From Luteitalea sp. (GTDB lineage Bacteria > Acidobacteriota > Vicinamibacteria > Vicinamibacterales > Vicinamibacteraceae): a DNA stretch of 64,000 bases. Positions 7,682 to 17,630 of the stretch are shown piece by piece (within the stretch, counting starts at the first letter, position 1; each line of letters begins with the position of its first letter). The position numbers and the translations under genes are program-made. The stretch covers positions 1 through 64,000 of the forward strand of contig WHTZ01000013.1 of assembly GCA_009377495.1 (NCBI GenBank), in the 5' to 3' direction. The notes beneath the pieces were generated by a model, which was not told the DNA's origin, did no database searches, and worked only from the letters and a program-made list of their open reading frames with translations.

Positions 7682-8503
7682 ATGCCTCATGATCCACTGT
7701 TCTTGGCCACCGCGACCGAGGCGGTGCTCCGTGCGGGCGAAATCCAGCTCGCACATTTTCGTCAACCCATTGAAGTGACCAAGAAGGGCGCCATCGATCT
7801 CGTAACGGAGGTCGATCTCGCGGTCGAGCGCATGTTTCGTGCGCTCATCGCCGAGCGCTTTCCCGATCATGCGGTGCTTGCCGAGGAGCTGCAGGAGCCC
7901 GATGAGGCGCAGCGTGACGCGTCGCACTGGTGGATCTTCGACCCGGTCGACGGCACCACGAACTACGCGCATGGCCTACCCATCTTTTGTTCCTCGCTCG
8001 CCCTCGAGATCCATGGTTCGGTGGAGATTGCCGCCGTCTATGATCCAACCCGCCGTGAGCTGTTCACCGCAGAGCGGGGCGGTGGCGCCTTCTTGAACGG
8101 CGAGCCGCTTCATGTGTCGCACACCGCAACCCTGCTGGAAGCCCTGTTGTGCACGGGGTTTCCCTACGACGTGCATCAGACGCTCGACGAGGTGATGGCG
8201 TTCTTCATCGCGTTCGTGGGCCGCGCGCGGGCCGTTCGGCGGCTTGGGTCGGCTGCGCTCGATCTCTGCTACGTCGCGGCTGGTCGGCTCGACGGTTTCT
8301 GGGAGACGCGCCTTCAGCCTTGGGACACCGCAGCGGCCGCGCTGATTACGGAGGAAGCCGGGGGAACGATTACCCGGTGGGATGGCTCGCGGTATGGGTC
8401 GCGCGACACGGAGCTCGTCGCTTCCAACGGCCCGCTCCATCACGCCATGCTCGAGGTCTTGCAGGCCGTCAGCATGGACCGTGCTCGTTTGCGGACGGGG
8501 TGA
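7682..8503 (+). CDS. suhB: inositol monophosphatase family protein
   Basis: 273 aa. Metal-binding signatures of the family are EELQE (about residue 66), WWIFDPVDGTTNYAHGLP (about 83) and a C-terminal WDTAAAALITEEAGG. It is a Mg-dependent phosphatase for inositol-1-phosphate or related sugar phosphates. The exact substrate (inositol phosphate, PAP, fructose bisphosphate) cannot be fixed from sequence. The symbol is used in the broad sense. Confidence 0.88.
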   Translation: MPHDPLFLATATEAVLRAGEIQLAHFRQPIEVTKKGAIDLVTEVDLAVERMFRALIAERFPDHAVLAEELQEPDEAQRDASHWWIFDPVDGTTNYAHGLPIFCSSLALEIHGSVEIAAVYDPTRRELFTAERGGGAFLNGEPLHVSHTATLLEALLCTGFPYDVHQTLDEVMAFFIAFVGRARAVRRLGSAALDLCYVAAGRLDGFWETRLQPWDTAAAALITEEAGGTITRWDGSRYGSRDTELVASNGPLHHAMLEVLQAVSMDRARLRTG

Positions 8504-8822
8504 CCCGAGCACAGGACAATTTTAGCCGCGCCACCCGGTTCCACGAAGGACGGTCGCCCGACCCAGCACGCCCCACGCGGCCGAAAAACTGGGCCATTTT
8601 GCGCATCCCCGATTGCGCCTACGCGCTCGAAGGAAGGGCTACGCACGTGGCGAGCAGATACTCGTATCTCTTGGCACACAGCATGCTTCAATAGAGGACA
8701 GCAGCGTCCGGTGATGCGGATTGCCTCAGGTGCTGGATGACCGCCTGGCGACCTCTGGCGCAGACGAGAACGGCCGCGTCGCTGCCTTCGGACGGACAGC
8801 GGTCTTACAGGAGCACGTCCTC
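8504..8822. other. gap without recognised gene
   Basis: About 320 bp between the inositol-phosphatase-like gene and the barrel gene. A short palindrome AGATAC-TC-GTATCT lies near 8655. The last 100 bp are open in frame with the barrel gene but show no start signal. A CAGGAG ribosome-binding site precedes the ATG at 8823. No other feature is supported. Confidence 0.5.
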
Positions 8823-9575
8823 ATGATGCGACGCTTCATTCTTGCTGGTTTATTGAGTGCCGCCTGGGTCTTGGGAGCGGCTGGTCCGGCGCAGGCGCAA
8901 GTGGACCAGGTTCTCAGCGTGAATGCGGGTGGCTGGATCGTCAAAGGACTCGACGGTCGCGAGCTGGATCCCGGCACTGGTCCGATCACTGGCGACGTGT
9001 TCGCCAACAACCTCCTTGGAAGTAGCTTTCCCCTCCTCTACGAAATCGAAGACTTCAACGGGGGCACCTTTGGCGCTGACTATCTGGTCAGCGTCGGCAG
9101 CTTCATCGAGGTAGGCGCAGGCATTGGGTACTACCAGCGCACGGTGCCCACGATCCACGCGGAGCTCGAAGACGTGGACGGATCCGATATCGAAATGGAC
9201 ATGAAGCTACGCGTGCTGCCGATTACCTTCACTGGCCGCTTTTTCCCCCTGAGTCGCGATCTTGGTCTCCAGCCGTACGTGGGCGCGGGGCTGGGGTTGC
9301 TGCGATGGCGCTATAGCGAGACCGGTGAGTTCGTGGACTTCGACACGTTCGAGATCTTTCCTGAAAACTTCGTTGGCGAGGGCACGGCGGTGGGCCCGGT
9401 CGTTCTGGCCGGTGTGCGGTTCCCCCTGTCGAGAACCGTCCTCATCGGCGGCGAATATCGATTCCACGGAGGGACAGCAGAGCTCGATCCTGAGGACCCA
9501 GACCAGGGCTTCTTTGGCGATGAGATCGATTTGGCGAACCACACCTTTCAAGTTACCGTGGGCTTCCGATTCTAA
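8823..9575 (+). CDS. outer-membrane beta-barrel protein
   Basis: 250 aa. A clear Sec signal peptide (MMRRFILAG ... AGPAQAQ) is followed by alternating amphipathic strands. It ends in FQVTVGFRF, a terminal aromatic typical of BAM-dependent barrels. The size suggests an 8-stranded barrel of the OmpA/OmpW/opacity type. Ligand and function are unknown. The start at 8823 has a ribosome-binding site (CAGGAG) and begins the signal peptide; the open frame further upstream has no signal-like sequence. Confidence 0.78.
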   Translation: MMRRFILAGLLSAAWVLGAAGPAQAQVDQVLSVNAGGWIVKGLDGRELDPGTGPITGDVFANNLLGSSFPLLYEIEDFNGGTFGADYLVSVGSFIEVGAGIGYYQRTVPTIHAELEDVDGSDIEMDMKLRVLPITFTGRFFPLSRDLGLQPYVGAGLGLLRWRYSETGEFVDFDTFEIFPENFVGEGTAVGPVVLAGVRFPLSRTVLIGGEYRFHGGTAELDPEDPDQGFFGDEIDLANHTFQVTVGFRF

Positions 9576-9597
9576 GAGCTGACATGTCTCGAGTGTA

Positions 9598-9798
9598 GGC
9601 CCGACCTTCAGAGCGGCCAGCGCGAGGCCTAAAAAGGCCCCGCGCTACGTCGCTCACGTTGCGTCGACCTCACCGCCTCCGCCCCGGTCGGGTCCCGTCG
9701 GGGGACCCGACAAGTCAGTGCTGGCTAGCGGCCCGCGTCTCGCGGGCCGCCGTGGCGAGTCCGCCGAAGCGCGAAGCGCGAAGGCGGAAGGTCGGGCC
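9598..9798. repeat. 201-bp inverted-repeat-bounded element (REP/MITE-like)
   Basis: Perfect 12-bp terminal inverted repeats GGCCCGACCTTC (9598-9609) and GAAGGTCGGGCC (9787-9798). Inside are several palindromes: GGGTCCC/GGGACCC near 9690, the copy of bases 1-51 at 9707-9757, and a 29-bp CCGCC...GGCGG palindrome at 9760-9788. No coding frame is supported. It fills the gap between the barrel and DedA-like genes. Confidence 0.8.
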
Positions 9799-9825
9799 TG
9801 ACACTCTTGTGTCAAACTCGCGTTG

Positions 9826-10431
9826 ATGTCCGGCTTCGTGCAGTGGATCGAGAGCGCCGCAGCCAACTGGGGCGGGCCCGGGCTCTTTGTCGTCGCGTTC
9901 CTCGATTCGTCCTTCCTCTCGCTCCCGCAGATCAACGACCTGCTCATCATCTGGATGGTCACGCAACAGCCGCAGCGGCTCGTCTACTACGCGACGATGC
10001 AGACGCTTGGCTCGGTTGCCGGATGCCTGGTTGTCCATGGGCTTGGCCGCAAGGGTGGTGAAGCCCTGCTGCGCGGCCGATTCAAGAGCGCGACCGTGGG
10101 TCGTGCGACCGCGTTGTTCGAGCGTTGGGGTGCGCTGGCGCTGGTCGTGGCGGCCCTGCTGCCCCCGCCCGCACCGTTCAAGCTGTTCGTGCTGCTGAGC
10201 GGCGTGATGCGCGTCAAGCTCCGAGACTTCGTCACCGCCGTCCTGGTCGGTCGCGGGCTCCGCTACTTCGGTGAGGGCCTGCTGGCGTTCTACTACGGGG
10301 CACAGGCGATCGAGTTCCTCAAAGCGAACGGCCGCATGGCCTCGCTGGTGGCCGTGGCTGTGTTCCTCACGGGCGTCGGCGCCTACCTGCTTTGGCGGCG
10401 CAGCCGTCACGAAGCTCCGCCTCGTCATTAG
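9826..10431 (+). CDS. DedA/YqaA-like membrane protein (VTT domain)
   Basis: 201 aa with four to five hydrophobic helices. The VTT-type core includes LDSSFLSLPQIND near the N-terminus and LPPPAPFKLFVLLSGVMRV in the middle, the re-entrant proline-rich segment of the DedA superfamily. Some members flip polyprenyl phosphate or phosphatidylethanolamine. That role would fit the downstream polyprenyl-phosphate-type glycosyltransferase, but here it is inference. An in-frame TTG lies just before the ATG. Confidence 0.75.
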   Translation: MSGFVQWIESAAANWGGPGLFVVAFLDSSFLSLPQINDLLIIWMVTQQPQRLVYYATMQTLGSVAGCLVVHGLGRKGGEALLRGRFKSATVGRATALFERWGALALVVAALLPPPAPFKLFVLLSGVMRVKLRDFVTAVLVGRGLRYFGEGLLAFYYGAQAIEFLKANGRMASLVAVAVFLTGVGAYLLWRRSRHEAPPRH

Positions 10432-10446
10432 CCCGGCCGCTGACGG

Positions 10447-10452
10447 TATAAT
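10447..10452 (+). promoter_or_regulatory. -10 box TATAAT close to the GT2 start
   Basis: A perfect TATAAT lies 10 bp before the ATG at 10463. Transcription would begin within a few bases of the start codon, giving a leaderless or nearly leaderless mRNA. No convincing -35 was seen. Confidence 0.45.
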
Positions 10453-10462
10453 GCCTTACCAC

Positions 10463-11461
10463 ATGATGCCCGACCTGTCCGTCATCGTGCCGGTCTTCGA
10501 CGAGTCGCCCAACTTACAAACGCTCCACGAGGAGCTGGATGCGGCCCTCACCGCCTGGGGGCGCCCCTACGAGCTCGTGTTTGTCGACGACGGTAGCCGA
10601 GACGACAGCTTTGCGGTGCTGACGCGGCTCCAGGCCCGCGACGCCCACGTCCGCATCATCCAATTCCGCCGCAACTTCGGCCAGACCGCGGCATTCTCGG
10701 CGGGTATCGCCCACGCGCGTGGCCGCATCATCGTCACCGCCGACGGCGACTTGCAGAATGACCCGCAGGACATTCCAGCGCTCGTGGCCAAGCTCGAAGA
10801 GGGCTACGACATCGTCTGTGGCTGGCGGAAGAATCGCAAGGACACGTGGCTGACGCGTCGCGTGCCGTCCATGATCGCCAACAAGCTCATTTCACGCGCG
10901 ACCGGCGTGGATCTCCACGACTACGGATGCTCGCTCAAGGCGTTTCGCGCGGAGGTCGTCAAGCCGCTGCGGCTCTACGGCGAGATGCACCGCTTCATCC
11001 CGGCCATTGCGAGCGAGCTTGGCGTGCGTGTCACCGAGGTGGTGGTCAATCATCGGCCGCGGCGCGCGGGCGAGTCGAAGTACGGCCTCGCGCGGACCGT
11101 CCGGGTCGTGCTCGATCTGGTCACGGTGAAGTTCTTACTGAGCTATTCAACGCGGCCGCTGCAAATATTTGGTCTCATCGGCTTGCTGATGGGTGGGCTC
11201 GGCGGGATCATCCTTCTCTATTTGGCGTATGTGCGGTTGACCACCACTCAGGCCATCGCCGATCGTCCGCTGTTGCTGCTGGGCATCCTGCTCGCCTTTA
11301 CCGGTGTGCAGCTCCTCACCGTTGGGTTGCTCGCCGAGCTCCAGTCGCGGACCTACCACGAGTCGCAGGACAAGCCGACCTACGTCATTCGCCAGGTTCT
11401 CGAGGCGCCCGAGGCCGGAGCCGAGCGCCCGCTCGAATCCGTCCGCGCGCGGAGCCGCTGA
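10463..11461 (+). CDS. family 2 glycosyltransferase, dolichyl/polyprenyl-phosphate sugar synthase type
   Basis: 332 aa. A GT-A domain starts LSVIVPVFDESPN, with nucleotide-binding FVDDGSRDDS, DxD-type TADGDLQNDP and GYDIVCGWRKNRKD. Two C-terminal membrane helices (FGLIGLLMGGLGGIILLYLA and LLLLGILLAFTGVQLLTVGL) follow. This is the architecture of DPM1/GtrB/ArnC-like enzymes, which transfer a sugar to undecaprenyl phosphate on the cytoplasmic face. An in-frame ATG at 10451 overlaps the TATAAT box, so 10463 is preferred. The acetyltransferase gene follows after 3 bp. Confidence 0.88.
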   Translation: MMPDLSVIVPVFDESPNLQTLHEELDAALTAWGRPYELVFVDDGSRDDSFAVLTRLQARDAHVRIIQFRRNFGQTAAFSAGIAHARGRIIVTADGDLQNDPQDIPALVAKLEEGYDIVCGWRKNRKDTWLTRRVPSMIANKLISRATGVDLHDYGCSLKAFRAEVVKPLRLYGEMHRFIPAIASELGVRVTEVVVNHRPRRAGESKYGLARTVRVVLDLVTVKFLLSYSTRPLQIFGLIGLLMGGLGGIILLYLAYVRLTTTQAIADRPLLLLGILLAFTGVQLLTVGLLAELQSRTYHESQDKPTYVIRQVLEAPEAGAERPLESVRARSR

Positions 11462-11464
11462 CAC

Positions 11465-12241
11465 GTGAAGCCGCATCGGGAGCACGATCCGCGCATCACC
11501 GTTATTCAGCGCGAGTTGTTCGACGATCGCCGATCGAAAGCGCAACGTTATGCCGACCTCGTCGTCGGCCGTACCGGTTTGCTGGCGCTGCTCGAGTACG
11601 AGCTCCTCACGATGTTGTGCGCGAACATGCCAGGGGCGCTCGGTCTGTTCCTGCGAGCGAAGCTCTACCCGCGGTTGTTGGGTCGCGTAGGGCGCAACGT
11701 GACGTTCGGACAGAACGTGGTGCTGCGCCACCCGCACAAGATCGCAATCGGCGACAACGTCGTGGTCGATGATTGGTGCTGCCTCGATGCCAAGGGGCAA
11801 GACAATACGGGCATTGAGATTGGCAGCGGCGTCTTCATTGGACGCGGTACGATCCTCAGTTGCAAGAACGGTGACATCCTCATCGAGGATCAGGCGAACA
11901 TCGGGTTCAACTGCGAGATCTTTTCCGGCGGGCGCGTTCGAGTGGGCAAGAAGGTCTTGATGGCGGCCTTCACGTATCTTGTCGGCGGGGATCACCTGTA
12001 CGACCGCGTGGACATCCCGGTGCTCGACCAGGGGCGGACGGCGCAGGGCATCGACGTGGGCGATCACGTCTGGCTTGGTGCGCATGCGGTTGTCACCGAC
12101 GGGGCGCGCATCGGTGCCGACGCAATCATCGGTGCCGGTGCGGTCGTCGTCGGCGAGGTCCCTGAGTTTGCGATTGCCGTTGGCATTCCGGCCAAGGTGG
12201 TGCGGGATCGACGGGATATAGAAGTGACACGTAGCAAGTAA
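11465..12241 (+). CDS. left-handed beta-helix (hexapeptide) acyltransferase
   Basis: 258 aa with a GTG start. Repeated hexapeptide units are visible from about residue 75 (VTFGQNVVLRHPHKIAIGDN... IGSGVFIGRGT... IGADAIIGAGAVVVGEV) and it ends IPAKVVRD, as in WcaF/maltose-O-acetyltransferase-like enzymes. It probably O- or N-acetylates a sugar of the glycan assembled by its neighbours. Its stop overlaps the amidotransferase start (TAATG), indicating tight coupling. Confidence 0.85.
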   Translation: MKPHREHDPRITVIQRELFDDRRSKAQRYADLVVGRTGLLALLEYELLTMLCANMPGALGLFLRAKLYPRLLGRVGRNVTFGQNVVLRHPHKIAIGDNVVVDDWCCLDAKGQDNTGIEIGSGVFIGRGTILSCKNGDILIEDQANIGFNCEIFSGGRVRVGKKVLMAAFTYLVGGDHLYDRVDIPVLDQGRTAQGIDVGDHVWLGAHAVVTDGARIGADAIIGAGAVVVGEVPEFAIAVGIPAKVVRDRRDIEVTRSK

Positions 12242-14136
12242 TGTGCGGCATTGTTGGCATCGTCGATCGTGATCTCACTCGACCCGTCCTCCGCGATGAG
12301 GTGGAGCGGATGGTGCGCACGCTGCACCACCGCGGCCCGGACGAGGAAGGGCTCGTCGTGACGCCGGGCGTGGGCCTCGGCATGCGCCGACTCGCGATTG
12401 TCGATCTCGCGGGCGGCCAGCAGCCGTTCACCAATGAGGACGGCACGATTCAAGTTGTCGCGAACGGCGAGATCTACAACTTCGAGGAGCTTCGCCGCGA
12501 TCTGACCGCGCGGGGTCATCGCTTTCGGAGCCGTGCGGATGTGGAGGTTATTGTCCACGCGTACGAAGAGCTGGGCGAGGCATTTCTCGGCCGGCTGCGC
12601 GGGATGTTCGCGCTGGCGCTGTGGGACGGGCGTACCTCCACGCTGATTGCTGCGCGCGACCGCGCGGGCGAGAAGCCGCTGTACTACACGGAGACGCCCC
12701 AGGGCCTCTTGCTGGCATCAGAGGTCAAGGCCCTGCTGGCACGTCCGGAGGTCTCCCGCGAGCTGGATCTCGAGGCGCTCGACGAGTTTCTCACCTACGA
12801 GTACGTCATCGCGCCGCGAACGATGATTCGTGGCATCCGAAAGCTACCGGCAGCGCATTTCCTGCGATACCGCAATGGGTGCGTGGAGGTGCAGCGCTAC
12901 TGGGACGCGCGGTCGGTGCCCGTGCGCGCTTGGGAAGAAGCAGAGGCGGCGGAAGCCCTTCGCGCGACGCTCCGCAAGGCGGTCGACAGCCAAATGATGG
13001 CCGACGTGCCCGTCGGCATCTTTCTGTCGGGTGGCATCGACTCGAGCGGCATTGCGGCGTTCATGAGCGAGGCCGCCGAGCGACGTGGCGTGTCCGTTCA
13101 GAGCTTCAGTCTCGGATTCGACGAGACGAGCTACAACGAGTTGCCGTACGCACGCGAGATCGCCCACCGGTTCGGCACGATCCACCGTGACGACATGGTG
13201 ACGCCTGACCTCGTCGACCTGTTCGAACGGCTCGTCGTACACCTGGACGAGCCGTTTGCGGACGTCTCACTGTTTCCGACCTACTTGGTCTCGCGCCTGG
13301 CGCGCGAGCACGTCAAGGTGGTGCTCGGCGGCGATGGCGGCGACGAGCTGTTCGGTGGCTACGACGCGTACGCGGCCTACCAGCTCGCGGCGCGACTCGA
13401 GCGCCTGGCGCCCAGCGGGGCGTTCAAGGCGGCTTACGTGCTCGCCTCTTTGTTGCCGCCGACGGAAAAGAAAAAAGGCCTCATCAACAAAGTGCGGCGT
13501 TTTACGGAGGGCATGGCGACATCGCCACCCGGCATCGGGCAGTATCGGTGGATGAGCTTCATGCCGCCAGGGCTGAAGCGCCGTCTCTACGCGCCCCAGT
13601 TGCGCGACGCCGTGGCGCGGTCGGACGTCTACCGGCCGGTCACGGAAGCCTTGGGGGCATATACGGGGGACGATTTCCTGAACCGCGCCTTATATGCGGA
13701 TCTACGTATCTATCTTGCAGACGACATCCTGGTGAAGGTCGATCGGATGAGCATGGCGACGTCGCTCGAGACTCGGGCCCCATTTCTCGACGCGGACGTC
13801 ATGGAGCTCGCCTTCTCCATGCCCGGAGACCTCAAGATTCGTAACGGGCAGCGCAAGTACATCCTCAAGCGGGCGCTCGAGGGCATCCTGCCAGATCGGA
13901 TTCGCATGCGTCGCAAGGAGGGCTTCAGCATCCCGATGAAGAACTGGCTGCGTCGCGAGCTCCAGCCGCTCATGCGCAGCTTGCTGTCGGCCGAGCGCCT
14001 GCGTCGCCGCGGCTTGTTCGACCCCGCCACCGTGGAGCGCCTGATGGACGCACACGTAGCCGGTGACCAGAATTACGCCCACCAGCTCTTCGCGCTCATG
14101 GTCTTCGAGCGCTGGGCAGACTCGATTGGCGCCTGA
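12241..14136 (+). CDS. asnB: asparagine synthase (glutamine-hydrolysing) type amidotransferase
   Basis: 631 aa. After Met removal the N-terminal Cys of MCGIVGIVDRD is the class II glutaminase nucleophile. HHRGPDEEG and ANGEIYNFEEL follow. The synthetase domain has PPi-loop FLSGGIDSSGIAA (about 258-270) and LGGDGGDELFGGYD. Housekeeping AsnB is similar, but copies inside glycan loci often amidate sugar acids. The coupling to a GT2 and an acetyltransferase makes the second role plausible. Which applies cannot be decided from sequence. Confidence 0.88.
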   Translation: MCGIVGIVDRDLTRPVLRDEVERMVRTLHHRGPDEEGLVVTPGVGLGMRRLAIVDLAGGQQPFTNEDGTIQVVANGEIYNFEELRRDLTARGHRFRSRADVEVIVHAYEELGEAFLGRLRGMFALALWDGRTSTLIAARDRAGEKPLYYTETPQGLLLASEVKALLARPEVSRELDLEALDEFLTYEYVIAPRTMIRGIRKLPAAHFLRYRNGCVEVQRYWDARSVPVRAWEEAEAAEALRATLRKAVDSQMMADVPVGIFLSGGIDSSGIAAFMSEAAERRGVSVQSFSLGFDETSYNELPYAREIAHRFGTIHRDDMVTPDLVDLFERLVVHLDEPFADVSLFPTYLVSRLAREHVKVVLGGDGGDELFGGYDAYAAYQLAARLERLAPSGAFKAAYVLASLLPPTEKKKGLINKVRRFTEGMATSPPGIGQYRWMSFMPPGLKRRLYAPQLRDAVARSDVYRPVTEALGAYTGDDFLNRALYADLRIYLADDILVKVDRMSMATSLETRAPFLDADVMELAFSMPGDLKIRNGQRKYILKRALEGILPDRIRMRRKEGFSIPMKNWLRRELQPLMRSLLSAERLRRRGLFDPATVERLMDAHVAGDQNYAHQLFALMVFERWADSIGA

Positions 14137-14213
14137 GGCGCGACGCAGGCAATGCTGTGCGTTTGACTCCCGGTCGGGACGATGGCATCGTCGTCGTCCA
14201 GAGGGCGCATGCT

Positions 14214-14812
14214 ATGCTTCAAGAGGTGAGCCATTCAACAGGTCATGGGCGACCGGCGACCTATGAGGATCTTTTGCGCGTGCCGGATCATCTGGTAGCC
14301 GAGATTGTCGATGGTGAGCTGTACACCTCGCCACGACCGGCGTTCCCACACGCACGTGCAGGAACCCGCTTAGGGGGGCGGCTCGATCCGTTTCAGCAGG
14401 GCGGTGGCGGTCCGGGCGGCTGGTGGATACTGTTCGAACCGGAGTTGCATCTCGGCTCGGACATCCTGGTCCCCGATCTTGTAGCCTGGCGCGTGGAGCG
14501 CATGCCTGAGTTTCCGGATACGGCGTTCGCCACACTCGCACCGGATTGGGTGTGCGAGATTCTATCCCCCTCCACCGCACGCCTCGATCGCGCGAAGAAG
14601 CTCGAGATCTATGCCCGGGAGCGCGTGTCGTGCGTGTGGCTCCTCGATCCGATCGCACAGACGCTCGAGGTCCTCACGCTCGATGGTGGTCACTGGGTGA
14701 TTCAGGCGATTCACCAAGCCAACGATAGCATTCGCGCCGTGCCCTTCGAGGCCATGGCAATCGACCTTGCCTACCTCTGGGGAGAGACGGCCTCCGAGGC
14801 CATCAGCCGCTA

Positions 14813-14813
<1 letters not shown>
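14214..14813 (+). CDS. Uma2 family (DUF820) restriction-endonuclease-like protein
   Basis: 199 aa. The PD-(D/E)XK-type core is visible: VAEIVDGELYTS, DILVPDLVAWR and WVCEILSPSTARLDRAKKLEIYA, with the catalytic E and K in the last. Uma2 proteins are abundant in Cyanobacteria and several soil phyla, and their biological role is unclear. The ATG at 14214 was chosen over an in-frame GTG at 14157 because it gives normal family length. The stop overlaps the next gene's GTG (TAGTG). Confidence 0.85.
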
Positions 14814-15934
<1,121 letters not shown>

Positions 15935-15947
15935 TCCCGCGGCCCAA

Positions 15948-17570
15948 TCATTCCTCGACCTGATAGAGACGCTCGACGTTGGCGATCTCGTCCTGCCGCA
16001 CCGCGTCTCGCCAGCCGTGGAGCTGCGCCATGATGTCGGCCGCAGCCGACAACGCATCTGAACCCGGGTGACCGGCGGAGCCCGCCTCGGTGCGGCGCAG
16101 CACGGCGTCAGCCAACCGCATCGCCATCTCCTCGCGCACGGCGTAGACGATCTCGGCGCGTCTGATGTCGCAGGTCCTGGCGAGCGGACGGGCGAGCTCC
16201 GGGTGGCGGCGCATCATCGTGAGAAGCTCCGGATAGCGTGTCCCGTAGGAGAGCAGCAGCCGACGCATCGTGCTCTCCGTGATGCCGGTTGGCCGGTCGC
16301 GCAGGCCGCGCGCGAGGAAGGCATTCACGTCAGGAATGTCGCCGCCGTCGAGCGGCGTCGACGCGCTGCGAGATGCGGGTGCGCGCCGGCCGGCGCGTGC
16401 GAACGCACGCGTCACCGCGTGTTCTGCAGTGTGGCGGGCCGTTGTATAGCGGACGCCGACCATCGAGATCAGACCGTCGAGGCCATCCGCGTGATGATCG
16501 CGAATGAGGCTTCGTCGCAGGAGCACGACGTTGCGGTCTCGCTGCGCGGGCAAGAGCCCACGATGCACGAGCCGCACGTCATCGAGTGTCAGCCGCGCAC
16601 CGGGAAACGCAGCGTTGAGATCGTCGAGCAACGACGTCACATCCCCGCGACGGGCGACCAGCGTCTCTGGCGGCGCATCGTAGGGGTCGTGACTCGTGCC
16701 CGCGATCGTGACATGGCGCCAGGGTGCCAGGAAGAACAGCCGGCCCCGTGCTGAGCCGCCCACGGCGCAGTCTTCTGCAATGGGGCGCACAACGACGTTC
16801 ATCGCGCGCGAGAGCGCGGCGACGAGCGGGCGCCGCGACGTGGATGCCGTGCGAACTAGCGTCTCGCTCCACGGACCGGCGGCGACGAGCACCATGCGTG
16901 CCCGCACCTCGAAGCCTTCGCCCGCCAAGCGGTCGTACGCGCGGACACCACACACGCGGCCGCGGTCGACCATGAGCGATCGGGCCTCGACGTAGTTCGC
17001 GGCGGCGGCGCCTCGTTCGGCAGCGCTGCGAACGAAGGTCAGCGTCGCACGGTCGCTGTTGTACAACTGGCAGTCGTGCCAGATCATGGCGCCCGTGACA
17101 TCGGTAGGGTCGATCACGGGGTGGCGCGCCAGGCATTCGGCGCGCGAGATCAAATGGCTCCGTGGCAGGTGCTTGGACGGGTCCGGCAGCGCATTCCGAT
17201 CGAAGGCCACCAAGTCGTTCACCGCGAAGTACGCGGCGAGCAGCCAGCGATGCCGGGGGAGCGTCCGATACGTGGGGATTAAAAAGGGGAGCCGATGAAC
17301 GAGATGGGGGAGGATGCGGCACAGCGTGCGGCGCTCGCGTAAGTACTCGCGCACCTCGCCCAAGCGGCCCCGTTGGAGCGATCGCACACCGCCGTGAATG
17401 GTCTTGGCGCTGTTGAACGACGTGCCGCCACCGAAATCGTCCCGGTCGATGAGCGCAACCGACCATCCACGCTCGGTGGCGTCCCAGGCCGCGGCCGCAC
17501 CATAAATCCCGGCCCCGACGATGAGCAGGTCGAACGGGGTGTTGGCCAGATGGCGGAGATCGCGCCGCAC
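15948..17570 (-). CDS. glpD: FAD-dependent glycerol-3-phosphate dehydrogenase
   Basis: 540 aa. The FAD-binding dinucleotide fold is FDLLIVGAGIYGAAAAWDAT near the N-terminus, then IDRDDFGGGTSFNSAKTIHG, typical of GlpD/DAO enzymes. A C-terminal helical domain (TMRRLLLSYGTRYPEL... IRRAEIVYAVREEMAMRLAD) is as in aerobic GlpD. It oxidises glycerol-3-phosphate to DHAP, feeding quinone. The start was set at GTG 17570, preceded by AAGG; the frame further upstream is antisense to the methyltransferase gene. The two genes are divergent across a repeat string. Confidence 0.92.
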   Translation of the reverse strand: MRRDLRHLANTPFDLLIVGAGIYGAAAAWDATERGWSVALIDRDDFGGGTSFNSAKTIHGGVRSLQRGRLGEVREYLRERRTLCRILPHLVHRLPFLIPTYRTLPRHRWLLAAYFAVNDLVAFDRNALPDPSKHLPRSHLISRAECLARHPVIDPTDVTGAMIWHDCQLYNSDRATLTFVRSAAERGAAAANYVEARSLMVDRGRVCGVRAYDRLAGEGFEVRARMVLVAAGPWSETLVRTASTSRRPLVAALSRAMNVVVRPIAEDCAVGGSARGRLFFLAPWRHVTIAGTSHDPYDAPPETLVARRGDVTSLLDDLNAAFPGARLTLDDVRLVHRGLLPAQRDRNVVLLRRSLIRDHHADGLDGLISMVGVRYTTARHTAEHAVTRAFARAGRRAPASRSASTPLDGGDIPDVNAFLARGLRDRPTGITESTMRRLLLSYGTRYPELLTMMRRHPELARPLARTCDIRRAEIVYAVREEMAMRLADAVLRRTEAGSAGHPGSDALSAAADIMAQLHGWRDAVRQDEIANVERLYQVEE

Positions 17571-17584
17571 GGGTACCTTACGAT

Positions 17585-17630
17585 AGGGGACAAGGGGTAA
17601 AGGGGTAAAGGGGTAAAGACAGGGGCGAGG
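17585..17630. repeat. intergenic tandem string (GGGGTAAA type)
   Basis: Three GGGGTAAA octamers plus GGGGACAA and GGGGCGAGG variants fill the space between divergent glpD and the methyltransferase gene. The opposite strand of the same unit occurs at 23020-23055. Confidence 0.85.

Noticed and set aside
16579-17466. Minus-strand frame inside glpD and similar long shadow frames (3177-4076, 12621-13190, 31643-32827, 44484-45452)
   Set aside because: Composition is Arg/Ala-rich translation of a GC-rich gene in a wrong frame; no family features.
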